Source: Prolixibacteraceae bacterium UBA5740 (GTDB lineage: Bacteria; Bacteroidota; Bacteroidia; Bacteroidales; Prolixibacteraceae). From it: DNA of 20,856 bases. A program made the position numbers and the translations under genes. Under the pieces are notes generated by a model that saw nothing but the letters and a program-made list of their open reading frames with translations, did not search any database and was not told the DNA's origin. Numbering within the stretch: the stretch's first letter is position 1; each line of letters begins with the position of its first letter. Shown piece by piece: positions 7,749-15,861 of this stretch. The stretch spans positions 1 to 20,856 of the forward strand of contig DIFU01000087.1 in NCBI GenBank assembly GCA_002419285.1. The letters are read 5' to 3'.

Positions 7749-8471
7749 TTAATCATAGGCAGGACAGGGCACTTTCCCAAGGAATATCTTGTAGGTCAGA
7801 TGTAACCCAAGAAATCCTGCCCAGTCATTGTTATGTAAATGATCCCTGTAGGTTACTTCGACATTGGCATCGTTGAAATGCGCAAGCGGGTCATCCAGGT
7901 TGTCAAGCCTGTCATCCAGAAGCTTACGCATCTGGTATTCGATTCCCAATCCAAGCCTTTTCCCAACGTTGAATTTAAATCCCATTCCAAAAGGAAATGA
8001 TGGGGCAAAAACATTTTTTGACTCATCATCAGTCCCCTTATTCGTATTGGGCGTAATTTGGTGCATGAATGCCTGATCATAATCGTAACGGTAATTCAAT
8101 AGGCCGATTCCTCCGGTCAGATAGGTTGAAAAAGCTGCCTTGCGGTTTCCGGTCGAATACCTCAGAAAATTGATCTCAGCCTGAAGGGAAAAGTCACGGA
8201 CATTCTTTTTGAATTCCCACGGTTGATTTTGAATGGTTCCTTCGGCCGACATGTTACCTGTTAGTAACATGGCTCTGACACCCACCCTTTCATGGAAATT
8301 ATACCTGAAATATGCACCGATGGTTGGAAAGGTAAAGTCTATTAACGACGTATTTTCCAGATCGCCCATATATCCTGAACCGCCCCCCCAGATTCCGATA
8401 TCGGCCGTTTTCTGGGCATGCGCTGAAAACGACAGGATCAATCCGGTTATCAACAAAAAAAATCTCCTCAT
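7749..8471 (-). CDS. DUF6089-family outer-membrane beta-barrel protein
   Basis: A protein of unknown function that commonly heads the uppS-bamA-skp operon in Bacteroidota. I chose the ATG at 8471 because MRRFFLLITGLILSFSAHAQ is a textbook signal peptide; the frame is open four codons further, to 8483. The 240-residue product begins ADIGIWGGGSGYMGDLENTS, then shows alternating hydrophobic/aromatic strands typical of a small beta-barrel, for example GAYFRYNFHERVGVRAMLL and LGLGIEYQMRKLLDDRLDNL. Position beside bamA suggests an envelope role, perhaps as a BAM client or accessory, but the sequence does not show one. The family name is recalled from gene context and strand pattern. Confidence 0.8.
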   Translation of the reverse strand: MRRFFLLITGLILSFSAHAQKTADIGIWGGGSGYMGDLENTSLIDFTFPTIGAYFRYNFHERVGVRAMLLTGNMSAEGTIQNQPWEFKKNVRDFSLQAEINFLRYSTGNRKAAFSTYLTGGIGLLNYRYDYDQAFMHQITPNTNKGTDDESKNVFAPSFPFGMGFKFNVGKRLGLGIEYQMRKLLDDRLDNLDDPLAHFNDANVEVTYRDHLHNNDWAGFLGLHLTYKIFLGKVPCPAYD

Positions 8472-8656
8472 AGGGTAAATCATTTCATCTACAAATACGA
8501 GTCAGGTACGATTCGGTATCATATTCATTTACAGGATGGTAAGTCATTCAGAATACGCTGAAATCCAACTAAACCAGACCTTACGCCTCAGGTAAGAAAT
8601 CCCGATCAACTTTGGTTTTTTATCTGTGTAACTTACATTAAATCAATGAACTACTT

Positions 8657-8687
8657 AAAAAAATATTCTGAACATGCCTGTTCAGAA
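8657..8687 (-). terminator. Hairpin plus T-run: likely terminator of CBS-nadK
   Basis: TTCTGAACA (8666-8674) and TGTTCAGAA (8679-8687) form a perfect nine-base inverted repeat around the four-base loop TGCC. On the minus strand it is followed by TA and seven T (complement of 8657-8663). It lies 96 bases past the nadK stop. The simplest reading is an intrinsic terminator that separates nadK from the DUF6089 operon. Because a -7 box lies six bases upstream, an operator or attenuator role is possible too. Confidence 0.7.
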
Positions 8688-8693
8688 GAGGTA

Positions 8694-8701
8694 CAAAAGT
8701 A
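8694..8701 (-). promoter_or_regulatory. Bacteroidota -7 box TACTTTTG (candidate)
   Basis: Perfect match to TAnnTTTG on the minus strand, in the spacer ahead of the DUF6089 operon. No good TTG/TTTG -33 element at the right distance. A start from here would run straight into the hairpin at 8666-8687, so it may be a chance match or an attenuated promoter. Confidence 0.35.
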
Positions 8702-8782
8702 ATATAATTTAAAAAAAACAGTACCTGAATGCTATTATAAAACCCTAACTGCGGTTAAAAATTGTTAAGCCATAAGAATTTA

Positions 8783-9664
8783 TCAGTTTCTCTTGTCCAT
8801 TCCCCACATCAGTTTATTCCGAAGTGTTTGGTAAAATGTCTGGTTATGCAAATGAAGGGTTTTGAGTTTGAAATCTGCCTTTTTTACCCTGATCGTTGTT
8901 GTGTGGTCGACAATCACTGATCTGGAGTCGAGTGAAGTGAGATATTGTGTTCCTCTGCCCTCAACCTGCAGATCAAGAATACAGGTGTCAGGGACAACGA
9001 TAGGTCTTACGGTCAGGTTGTGGGGTGCAATGGCATTAATGACGAAATTTTCGGAATCAGGTGACAAAATGGGGCCTCCAACGCTTAGAGAATAGGCTGT
9101 TGAACCCGTTGGTGTGGCTATGATCATTCCATCGGCCCAGATCGAATTGAGAAAAACCCCGTTGATACTGGCATGAATGTTAATCATCGATGAACTGTCG
9201 GTTTTAAGTACGGTCATCTCGTTGAGGCCATAGTTAAACTCAAAATCCGGAGCCCCCAAAAGCTTAACTTCCAAAAGCGACCTTTCCATGGTGATGTATT
9301 TGCCATCGATAATGTCGGTCATTGCATCGATCAGGAATTCCTGGGATATGTCGGCCAGAAATCCAAGACGTCCGCTGTTCACACCCACCAATGGTATATG
9401 GTAGTTTCGTGTGTTCAGGAACGATTGCAAAAAGGTTCCGTCACCACCAATACTGAATATGTAATCCACTGAGCCATCAAAATCCTCGTGAGAGTTGAAA
9501 TAATCGAAAATTCTGGGGGTGAAGTTCCTATCGGTTACCAGATGGTCGAAGAATGGCCGGTATATATGGACTGGTATGGTTTTCTCGGAAAGAAACCTGA
9601 AAAAATGCTGCAAAACCGGTATAAAGTCGGGTGTAACTTGGGTCCCGAATACTGCTACCTTCAT
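8783..9664 (-). CDS. nadK: NAD kinase
   Basis: Phosphorylates NAD to NADP in the cytoplasm. The 293-residue protein has the diagnostic GGDGT motif (residues 73-77, in FSIGGDGTFLQ) with the catalytic-type Asp D75. Next come VGVNSGRLGFLAD near residue 93, the LNEMTV motif near 150 and WADGMIIATPTGSTAYSLSVGGP near 180. VRPIVVPD follows before the C-terminal strands. N-terminal MKVAVFGTQVTPDF is the usual first strand of the domain. It starts 15 bases after the stop of the CBS gene, so the two are likely co-transcribed, and a hairpin terminator lies 96 bases downstream. High certainty. Confidence 0.96.
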   Translation of the reverse strand: MKVAVFGTQVTPDFIPVLQHFFRFLSEKTIPVHIYRPFFDHLVTDRNFTPRIFDYFNSHEDFDGSVDYIFSIGGDGTFLQSFLNTRNYHIPLVGVNSGRLGFLADISQEFLIDAMTDIIDGKYITMERSLLEVKLLGAPDFEFNYGLNEMTVLKTDSSSMINIHASINGVFLNSIWADGMIIATPTGSTAYSLSVGGPILSPDSENFVINAIAPHNLTVRPIVVPDTCILDLQVEGRGTQYLTSLDSRSVIVDHTTTIRVKKADFKLKTLHLHNQTFYQTLRNKLMWGMDKRN

Positions 9665-9679
9665 GCTGGAAGCTTTTAG

Positions 9680-10345
9680 TTAGATATTGAGATAACGTAA
9701 AAACTGTTCGAGCCTGTCCTCGTAAAGATCATGGAGCAGAGAATCATCCATGAATACAGATGCCACCTTGTAACTATATCTCTCGAAAGTCTGGATTACT
9801 CCCGAAAGATCAAGCTTGTCAAGTTTCAGCGTAATATTCAGCATTTCCGATCCGGCAGGTTTGTGGGTAACCAGACTGAGGACCTTGATGTCATTGCTCT
9901 CAATAATTTTGCTTATTTCCGTCAGTGAAAAACTATGCTCAGGGATGTTCAGGATAATGATTCCTCCTGGTTCGTTAAGGCTTAGCAGGCTGGCTACGCC
10001 TTTCCAGATGTCGGTAATGGTGATTGTTCCGACATAGCCATTAGCCTGGTTCAGGACCGGTAGTACGGTCAAACCTAAGTTATACATCACGGAAGCTGCC
10101 TCGAAAATGTGCTTATCCTCATGGATGTGGGGAGAATGTAACTGAAGGACCTGTTTTTCAAGGGTTTCTTCAGTGAGGTTCAGGTCGTAGATTATTTTGT
10201 CGGAGATCAGCCCCAAGTATTCCTCTTCTTTTACCACGGGCAGGTGTGATACCTTTAGCATATCCATCCAGTTGAGGGCAGTCTGACCCGTGTCTTCAGG
10301 CTTTAAAACCGGAACATTGTTGGTTATCAGTTCTTTTGCTCGCAA
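9680..10345 (-). CDS. CBS-pair protein with ACT-like C-terminal domain, TTG start
   Basis: Small cytoplasmic regulatory-type protein of 221 residues. Two CBS motifs lie at about residues 1-55 (AKELIT, WMDMLKVSHLPVV, YLGLISDK) and 70-120 (FEAASVMYNLGLTVLPVL, YVGTITITDIWKG). Residues 126-200 have a beta-alpha-beta pattern like an ACT domain (GGIIILNIPEHSFSLTEISK, MLNITLKLDKLDLSGVIQTF). Paired CBS domains usually bind adenine nucleotides, so with nadK 15 bases downstream an adenylate- or NAD-sensing role is plausible but unproven. The start is TTG at 10345: the frame is closed by TAA at 10360-10358, no ATG precedes CBS1, and the next Met (residue 27) would remove half of the first CBS motif. The gene diverges from pdxJ across 70 bases. 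Confidence 0.85.
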   Translation of the reverse strand: MRAKELITNNVPVLKPEDTGQTALNWMDMLKVSHLPVVKEEEYLGLISDKIIYDLNLTEETLEKQVLQLHSPHIHEDKHIFEAASVMYNLGLTVLPVLNQANGYVGTITITDIWKGVASLLSLNEPGGIIILNIPEHSFSLTEISKIIESNDIKVLSLVTHKPAGSEMLNITLKLDKLDLSGVIQTFERYSYKVASVFMDDSLLHDLYEDRLEQFLRYLNI

Positions 10346-10415
10346 TTTCTTGAGATTTTAGAAGTCTTTAATCAATAGCGTAAAAATCGTAACTTGCGGC
10401 ATAAAAATTACGTCT

Positions 10416-11129
10416 ATGACCAGATTGAGTGTAAATATAAACAAAATAGCAACATTGCGTAATGCAAGGGGTGGATTCATCCCTGATGTTGTAAAGGCAG
10501 CCATTGATTGCCAGAGGTTTGGAGCACAGGGAATAACCGTTCATCCCCGGCCCGATGAACGGCATATCCGAAGGCAGGATGTTCTGGACCTGAAACCGGT
10601 AATCGTCACCGAATTCAATATCGAAGGTTATCCGACTGAAGATTTCCTTAAACTGGTTACACTGGTGAAAGCTGATCAAGTGACTTTGGTCCCTGATGCC
10701 CCGGGTCAGATTACTTCGGATCATGGCTGGGATACCCTCACACACAGGTCCTTCCTGACTGAGGTGGTTGCCCGTCTAAAAGAAACCGGCATACGTACCT
10801 CCCTGTTTGTGGATCCGGATCAATCCCTTGTTGAGGGCGCTGCATTAACCGGTACCGATAGAATTGAATTGTACACCGAGCCTTATGCTACTCAATACCC
10901 TGTGGACCGGGCGGAGGCCGTAAGGCCATTTGTGCTTGCCGCAAAGGTAGCCACAGCTTGTGGACTGGGCATAAATGCCGGACATGACCTGAGCCTTGAG
11001 AACCTCAAATATCTGGTGCAGATGATTCCTGAAATCAAGGAGGTATCGATTGGCCATGCATTGATTGCCGATGCCTTGTACCTGGGTCTTGAAAATGCCA
11101 TTCAAAAATATCTAGACTGTCTTAGATAG
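10416..11129 (+). CDS. pdxJ: Pyridoxine 5'-phosphate synthase
   Basis: Final ring-closing step of the deoxyxylulose-5-phosphate-dependent vitamin B6 pathway: condenses 1-deoxy-D-xylulose 5-phosphate with 3-amino-2-oxopropyl phosphate. The 237-residue TIM-barrel protein begins RLSVNINKIATLRNARGG, which includes the N-x-[DN]-x-[IV]-A-TLRNARGG family signature. The GITVHPRPDERHI motif at about residue 39 contains the catalytic-type His, and ELYTEPYA and GINAGHDLSLENL give the phosphate-binding and late catalytic segments. The gene is divergent from the CBS-nadK pair, and its TAG is followed immediately, without a base between, by the ATG of the hydrolase gene. Coupled translation is likely. High certainty. 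Confidence 0.96.
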   Translation: MTRLSVNINKIATLRNARGGFIPDVVKAAIDCQRFGAQGITVHPRPDERHIRRQDVLDLKPVIVTEFNIEGYPTEDFLKLVTLVKADQVTLVPDAPGQITSDHGWDTLTHRSFLTEVVARLKETGIRTSLFVDPDQSLVEGAALTGTDRIELYTEPYATQYPVDRAEAVRPFVLAAKVATACGLGINAGHDLSLENLKYLVQMIPEIKEVSIGHALIADALYLGLENAIQKYLDCLR

Positions 11130-11933
11130 ATGAAACTACATTACAGGAAAGAAGGGGAGGGGTCCCCAATTGTTATCGTGCATGGTTTGTATGGGTCGTC
11201 TGATAACTGGCTGTCCATATCAAAGCGCCTCTCAGAACATCACCTGGTTTATGCCATCGATCTCCGCAATCATGGTCGGTCACCCCACCATCCTGAACAT
11301 ACCTATCAGGGAATGGTCGATGATTTAGCGAAGTTTTTTGATGACCATCACATCGAAAGGGCCATTTTGTTAGGTCACAGCATGGGAGGAAAGACTTGTA
11401 TGCTGTTTGCCGCCGACTACCCCGAGAGGGTTGAGAAGCTGGTGGTGGCCGATATCGCTCCCAAGGACTACCTGCGTCTGGGCGACGAGAGCCAGTATCA
11501 TCTGCACCGCACCATACTCATGGCCATGATGGAAATCAATTTTGATTTTGCAAAGACCCGACAGGATGTTGCAGATAGTTTGGCTGAGAAAATTGGCAGT
11601 CCCGACATAATTCAATTCCTGTTAAAAAACGTTGCCGTTCAATCCAAATCCAAAAAACTTCACTGGAGGTTAAATGTTGAAGCACTCTACAATTACCTCG
11701 AGGAGATTGTGGAAGGAGGCAATGAAAAATATTTTGAGGATCGACTGCCAGTTACGGTATATCCCGTAGTATTTATCCGGGGACTCAAGTCTCCTTATAT
11801 TAAGGATGAAGATATTCCTTCAATCCGCAGGATTTATCCCGACGCCCAGATCATTGATATTCCTGATGCCGGGCACTGGCTGCATGCCGAACAGCCCGAC
11901 CTGTTCATGCAGGCGGTACTGCAATGCTGTTAA
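11130..11933 (+). CDS. Alpha/beta-fold hydrolase (YbfF/ABHD11-like esterase)
   Basis: Cytoplasmic serine hydrolase of 267 residues; substrate unknown. The fold signature is clear: VIVHGLYGSSDNW (oxyanion region, residues 15-27), DLRNHGRSP (44-52) and the nucleophile elbow GHSMGG with S84. The catalytic His is H249 in DAGHWLHAEQP, and an acid probably lies near residue 220. The DLRNHG-x-S and GHSMGGK-x pattern is that of the YbfF/ABHD11 esterase group. Its ATG directly abuts the pdxJ stop codon, so it depends on the pdxJ transcript. It ends two bases from the stop of malQ, which runs toward it. Fold certain; subgroup likely. Confidence 0.9.
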   Translation: MKLHYRKEGEGSPIVIVHGLYGSSDNWLSISKRLSEHHLVYAIDLRNHGRSPHHPEHTYQGMVDDLAKFFDDHHIERAILLGHSMGGKTCMLFAADYPERVEKLVVADIAPKDYLRLGDESQYHLHRTILMAMMEINFDFAKTRQDVADSLAEKIGSPDIIQFLLKNVAVQSKSKKLHWRLNVEALYNYLEEIVEGGNEKYFEDRLPVTVYPVVFIRGLKSPYIKDEDIPSIRRIYPDAQIIDIPDAGHWLHAEQPDLFMQAVLQCC

Positions 11934-11935
11934 TC

Positions 11936-13438
11936 TCAGTGCTTTTCTTTAATTCCGTTGCGGTGGTATTTTTGGTTTAATTCAACCAGGAATTTTTGGT
12001 GCCTTCCCCTGATCTGGTCCCACCGGAAACGCCATCCCCAGTTTCCGTTTGCCAATCCGGGGATGTTCATCCTTGCCTCGGCTCCAAGTCCCAGCAAATC
12101 CTGCAGTGGAATGACCGCCATATATGCCACTGATGACCATGCCATCTCAATGAGCGCATCTACTGGCTTTCGGTCATATAATTTCAGATAGTCATGTGCC
12201 AGTTTTTTTTCGTACTTGCCGGCAGCATGGTACCAGGCCCAACTGGTGTCGTTGTCGTGTGTTCCCGTATAGACCAAATAGTTGCGGTCGTAATTGTGGG
12301 GCAGGTAATCGTTTTCGGAACCCGTTGTAAAGGCAAACTGCAGGACTTTCATTCCTGGAAGGCTAAAGCTTGTCCTCAGTTTATCCACTTCGGGCGTAAT
12401 AATTCCAAGGTCCTCGGCAATAAGCGGCAATTCTCCGATCTGGCTCTTAAGGATTGAAAGCATATCATAACCATTGGCAGGCATCCATTCACCGGATATG
12501 GCATTCTCTGAGCCTGCCGGGATCGCCCAGAAAGACTCAAGTCCCCTGAAATGGTCAATTCTAACCAGATCAAACATTCTCAGGTTGAAATGGATACGTG
12601 CCATCCACCAATGGTAATCCTGTTGCTTCAGGGCTTGCCAGTTGAATACAGGATTGCCCCAAAGTTGTCCGGTTTCACTGAAATAATCCGGGGGGACACC
12701 TCCAACATGCGTAGGTTCCAGCTTATCATTCAGCATAAATATTCCGGTGTTGGCCCACACATCGGCACTGTCGCCTGCTACATATAAAGGCATATCCCCA
12801 AAGATCCGGATTCCCTGTGATTTGGCATAGGCATGAATTCTTGCCCATTGACGAAAGAAGATGAATTGTTCGAAGAGCCGGTATTCTATCTCATCAGCCA
12901 GTTTTTTACCGTATTTCTCCATGCCTTCCGGTGTCCTGAATTTTAACTCATCGGGCCATCCCTGCCACGAGATTCCTCCAAAATGAAACTTAGCCGACAT
13001 GAACAATGAATAATCGTTCACCCACCAGCCATTCTCATCCAAAAACCTGTGATAATCGTTGGTGAATTGGTTTTTTATTTCCCTGAATTTTTCAAAGGCT
13101 TTGCGGAGTGTCGGGGTTTTCCATTTCTCGATACGGGAAAATTCAACCTGCCTTATGTCGAAACGCGGAATTCCTTTCAATTGACCTTCTTCCAGCAATC
13201 CTTCTTCAACCAGGCTTTGCAGGTCGATCATCAGTGGATTACCTGCAAAAGACGAATAGCAGAGGTAGGGGGAGTGGGCATACCCTACAGGTCCAAGAGG
13301 CAGGATCTGCCAAACCGATTGGCGGCTCTGTTTGAGAAAATCAATCCATTTCATGGCATGGCTGCCTAATGTGCCTATTCCCTCCCTGCCCGGAAGCGAA
13401 GTTATATGGAGGAGTATTCCACTACTTCTTTGTTTCAT
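11936..13438 (-). CDS. malQ: 4-alpha-glucanotransferase (amylomaltase)
   Basis: GH77 enzyme that moves alpha-1,4-glucan segments between malto-oligosaccharides and glycogen-derived chains. The 500-residue length is typical of the short form without an N-terminal starch-binding module. It opens SSGILLHITSLPGREGIGTLG. Catalytic residues are visible: nucleophile D295 in LVRIDHFRGLESFWAIPAG, acid/base E342 in LIAEDLGIITPEV and the transition-state Asp D396 in YTGTHDNDTSWAW. SPYLCYSSFAGNP and GDMPLYVAGDSADVW are further family blocks. It works in the same pathway as the GT3 glycogen synthase 8 kb away. The Gfo/Idh gene lies 90 bases upstream on the same strand. No perfect -7 box was found in that spacer. 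Confidence 0.95.
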   Translation of the reverse strand: MKQRSSGILLHITSLPGREGIGTLGSHAMKWIDFLKQSRQSVWQILPLGPVGYAHSPYLCYSSFAGNPLMIDLQSLVEEGLLEEGQLKGIPRFDIRQVEFSRIEKWKTPTLRKAFEKFREIKNQFTNDYHRFLDENGWWVNDYSLFMSAKFHFGGISWQGWPDELKFRTPEGMEKYGKKLADEIEYRLFEQFIFFRQWARIHAYAKSQGIRIFGDMPLYVAGDSADVWANTGIFMLNDKLEPTHVGGVPPDYFSETGQLWGNPVFNWQALKQQDYHWWMARIHFNLRMFDLVRIDHFRGLESFWAIPAGSENAISGEWMPANGYDMLSILKSQIGELPLIAEDLGIITPEVDKLRTSFSLPGMKVLQFAFTTGSENDYLPHNYDRNYLVYTGTHDNDTSWAWYHAAGKYEKKLAHDYLKLYDRKPVDALIEMAWSSVAYMAVIPLQDLLGLGAEARMNIPGLANGNWGWRFRWDQIRGRHQKFLVELNQKYHRNGIKEKH

Positions 13439-13528
13439 TTTTAAGGTGTGTTTTGTATAAGTGACTTTTTATGCCGGTATCTCTTTCCGGTTCATGATGG
13501 CTAATTGTGAAGCGATATCCATATTGAT

Positions 13529-14620
13529 CTACCTGTTGGCAATACTGTTTCGGTATTTTTCAAGATGATGTGCGGTTTCACGCACGAGTCGTTGTACTTC
13601 CAAACCGTGATTCAGTCCAGGGATAAATGCCCTTGTGTCGTTCCCCCCGAGAAACAGGTAATGGGCGTGAACAAGCGACCGGAGCCATCCGGCAGGCACA
13701 TGCCCTGATGGGAACGAGGTGATTCCATTATAATTGCTGCCAATCATCTTTTTTGTCCAGGTCCCTGATGATTCCGTATAGTACTCGAAGTATTCGGATG
13801 TTTGTGATGAATAACGCAACATCCCCTTTTCGGCGTAAATTTCAAGACTAACCAGATCTCCTGATCCTGAGCTGATTCGGCTGGCCGACATGTGTCCTGC
13901 TGCCATGGTCTTTGGATCGGTGAGAGAAATGGAACTAAACAAGTCGGATCCTGCCGGAACGCCTGGAAATTCACCAGCCTGTATGGCATGGTTCAATTGC
14001 AGGCCATCTCCGAGAAACGCCGTAAGCAGGCTGATGCCATGGGATCCCAGATCGGCCATGGCACCTCCATCCGGTGCCGGGGTGAGTCTGGTTGCCCGTT
14101 TTTCGCGGTAAGTTTTTTGAAGATAGTCACCATGGTAGTATTTGAGGTCGAAATGGATCGGCTTTCCAAGTAATCCTGATTTCCAGAACGAGAGTGCTTC
14201 CCTGACTGCAGGGGTCTGCAGGTACTGAAATCCTACCTGGATAATTTTATCCGATGAGGCTGCCAATTTTGACATTTCAAGCTCTTCTTCCAAACTTGAA
14301 CAGACTGGCTTTTCGAGATAGATTCTTCTGACAGCAGGCATCTCCAGTGCCGTTTTGAAATGTTCAAAATGGGTGTTGTTGGGTCCCAAAATGAAAACCG
14401 TATCGATTTCCTGGTTCTTCCTGAAATCATCGAACCCTTCAGCCTGCGCAAATCCAAAAGCCCTTGCAAATGACCCGCGGCTTTCGGCATTTCGTGAACA
14501 AACCGATGAAAGGGAAATCCCCGGGGCGGAATTATAATAAAATTTAAGCGATTGAAGGGCGTATGCATGTGAGCGCGCTATCCCGCCCGCTCCTAAAAAT
14601 CCTATCTGAAAAACATTCAT
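13529..14620 (-). CDS. Gfo/Idh/MocA-family oxidoreductase
   Basis: NAD(P)-dependent sugar or cyclitol dehydrogenase-like protein of 363 residues. The Rossmann motif GFLGAGGIARSH is at residues 7-18, the strand-4 segment DTVFILGPNNTHFEH at 73-87, and the EKP motif with its conserved Lys at 103-105. GGAMADLGSHGISLL at 185-199 contains the Asp and His that act in catalysis in this family. The second domain is the usual open beta-sheet. The substrate cannot be told from sequence. Its position 90 bases upstream of malQ on the same strand hints at carbohydrate metabolism, but they may not share a transcript. It diverges from the DUF2027-Smr gene. Confidence 0.88.
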   Translation of the reverse strand: MNVFQIGFLGAGGIARSHAYALQSLKFYYNSAPGISLSSVCSRNAESRGSFARAFGFAQAEGFDDFRKNQEIDTVFILGPNNTHFEHFKTALEMPAVRRIYLEKPVCSSLEEELEMSKLAASSDKIIQVGFQYLQTPAVREALSFWKSGLLGKPIHFDLKYYHGDYLQKTYREKRATRLTPAPDGGAMADLGSHGISLLTAFLGDGLQLNHAIQAGEFPGVPAGSDLFSSISLTDPKTMAAGHMSASRISSGSGDLVSLEIYAEKGMLRYSSQTSEYFEYYTESSGTWTKKMIGSNYNGITSFPSGHVPAGWLRSLVHAHYLFLGGNDTRAFIPGLNHGLEVQRLVRETAHHLEKYRNSIANR

Positions 14621-14712
14621 TTTCTGACCGATTTGAATTAATTATTACATGTTACTCTCCATTGGATGGATGTAAGTGAGAAAAGTTAAAACTATGATTT
14701 TATTTTAAATGA

Positions 14713-14720
14713 TAGCTTTG
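14713..14720 (+). promoter_or_regulatory. Bacteroidota -7 box TAGCTTTG for the DUF2027-Smr gene
   Basis: Perfect TAnnTTTG match, 15 bases ahead of the ATG at 14736. A start five to seven bases past the box would leave a leader of only about ten A-rich bases. The upstream -33 element is poor (GTTAAAA near 14685), so the call rests on the box and on its position. Confidence 0.55.
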
Positions 14721-14735
14721 TAAAAAAAATGAACC

Positions 14736-15803
14736 ATGTTGAAAATAGGAGATAAGGTCAAATTTCTCAATGCCAAAGGTGGCGGAACAATAACGGGCTT
14801 TGTAAGCAAGAAGGTAGTGAATGTTGAAGATGACGAAGGTTTTGAAGTACCCTGCCTGGTCACTGAATTGGTTAAGGACGAGCGCTTTGAGAAAACGGGT
14901 TCAACTCCAGCTTTTCCCTCTGTTTCGCGTAAAGTTGCCAGTGAAAAGGCAGAGGTTCGAAAGCCCAAAAAAGAAAGTCAGCCTCTTTTTGCTTCCTCCT
15001 ACGGAAAACCTGCGGTTCAGGGTGGGGCTTTTTTTGTGGCCTTTGTTCCGGAAGTCCCGACCATGCCATTGTCAGGCGAGATTAAGGCATGGCTTGTAAA
15101 CGACAGCCCCAAAACCGTGTTGTATCATTTCTCCTTATTGGCCGGGGGCTATTATTCAACTGAGAAATCGGGCCGACTTGGCCCCTTCAGCTGTGTGCCA
15201 CTGAAAGGATTTACACATGCCGATTTCAGCAATTTCCCTGATTTTGGAATTCAGATTCTACCTTTTGAAACCAGGGGAAGTGAACTTCTCACAGCGGTTG
15301 TTAAAACCTTAAAGGTAAATCCAGTTAAGTTTTATAAAGAGACTTCGTTTATCGAAAATGCCTATTTCCCTGCCAGGGCTTTCCTGATCAGCCTTACTGA
15401 AAATGAACTTGCGAAGGAAATTGAAAAGCTGAAACAGCATGATTTTAGCGCACCAAAGGGTTTGCAGGAGAGTGGCGATTTGGTTAAACCTGATATCCGC
15501 AAAAAGGAAACCCCTGATTTGAAGGAGGTCGATTTGCATATCCAGGAACTTTTAGACGAAACCCAAAATCTGGAATCCAAAAATATTCTGGAAATACAAA
15601 TGAACCGTTTTCGATTCGAAATGGAGAATGCAATCCAGAACGGAACCAAAAGGATTGTATTTATACATGGGGTTGGACAAGGGACTCTTAAAAACGAGTT
15701 GCGCCGGGAGTTAACAAATCGCTATAAAAAATACGATTTTCAGGATGCATCATTCCGGGAGTATGGATATGGTGCAACCATGGTCATACTCCGCAGGAAA
15801 TAG
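14736..15803 (+). CDS. DUF2027 and Smr domain protein
   Basis: A 355-residue cytoplasmic protein typical of Bacteroidota. Residues 1-50 (LKIGDKVKFLNAKGGGTITGFV) look like a small SH3-like barrel of the kind seen near the Smr end of MutS2. After a charged linker (about 55-85), residues 90-225 form the DUF2027 body (GAFFVAFVPE, VLYHFSLLAGGYYS). A charged helical linker leads to a C-terminal Smr domain at about 262-355. The Smr motifs are present: VDLHIQELL (the LDxH motif, as VDLH), IHGVGQGTLKNELR (HGxGxGxL) and YGYGATMVIL (GAT motif). Smr domains in MutS2 and relatives cut or bind DNA or RNA, and recent work links MutS2-type Smr to collided ribosomes; the role of this fusion is unknown. It has its own promoter. 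Confidence 0.88.
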   Translation: MLKIGDKVKFLNAKGGGTITGFVSKKVVNVEDDEGFEVPCLVTELVKDERFEKTGSTPAFPSVSRKVASEKAEVRKPKKESQPLFASSYGKPAVQGGAFFVAFVPEVPTMPLSGEIKAWLVNDSPKTVLYHFSLLAGGYYSTEKSGRLGPFSCVPLKGFTHADFSNFPDFGIQILPFETRGSELLTAVVKTLKVNPVKFYKETSFIENAYFPARAFLISLTENELAKEIEKLKQHDFSAPKGLQESGDLVKPDIRKKETPDLKEVDLHIQELLDETQNLESKNILEIQMNRFRFEMENAIQNGTKRIVFIHGVGQGTLKNELRRELTNRYKKYDFQDASFREYGYGATMVILRRK

Positions 15804-15861
15804 GATATTCGTCAGGATGGTATTTTCCCTGGGTGCCTTAATCCGTGATGTTGTTGAAATA

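Larger units (their letters stand above)
8484..8782. other. 299-base spacer between nadK and the DUF6089-bamA operon
   Basis: The largest gene-free stretch in the window, between two minus-strand genes. It contains a -7 box (8694-8701), a hairpin with a T-run (8657-8687), and about 170 bases of AT-rich leader in front of the DUF6089 gene. In those 170 bases I find no perfect TAnnTTTG match on the minus strand, no tRNA-like fold and no convincing short ORF, so the promoter of the envelope operon is not identified. Confidence 0.7.

Noticed and set aside
8666..8687. Palindrome read as a LexA-type operator
   Set aside because: It has GAAC-N6-GTTC, not the GAAC-N4-GTTC of Gram-positive LexA boxes, and CTG-N12-CAG rather than CTG-N10-CAG. 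The T-run fits a terminator better.
13466..13490. CCGG...CCGG pair in the spacer between the oxidoreductase and malQ genes as a terminator
   Set aside because: Only four pairs with a nine-base loop; the T-run does not follow closely enough to support termination.
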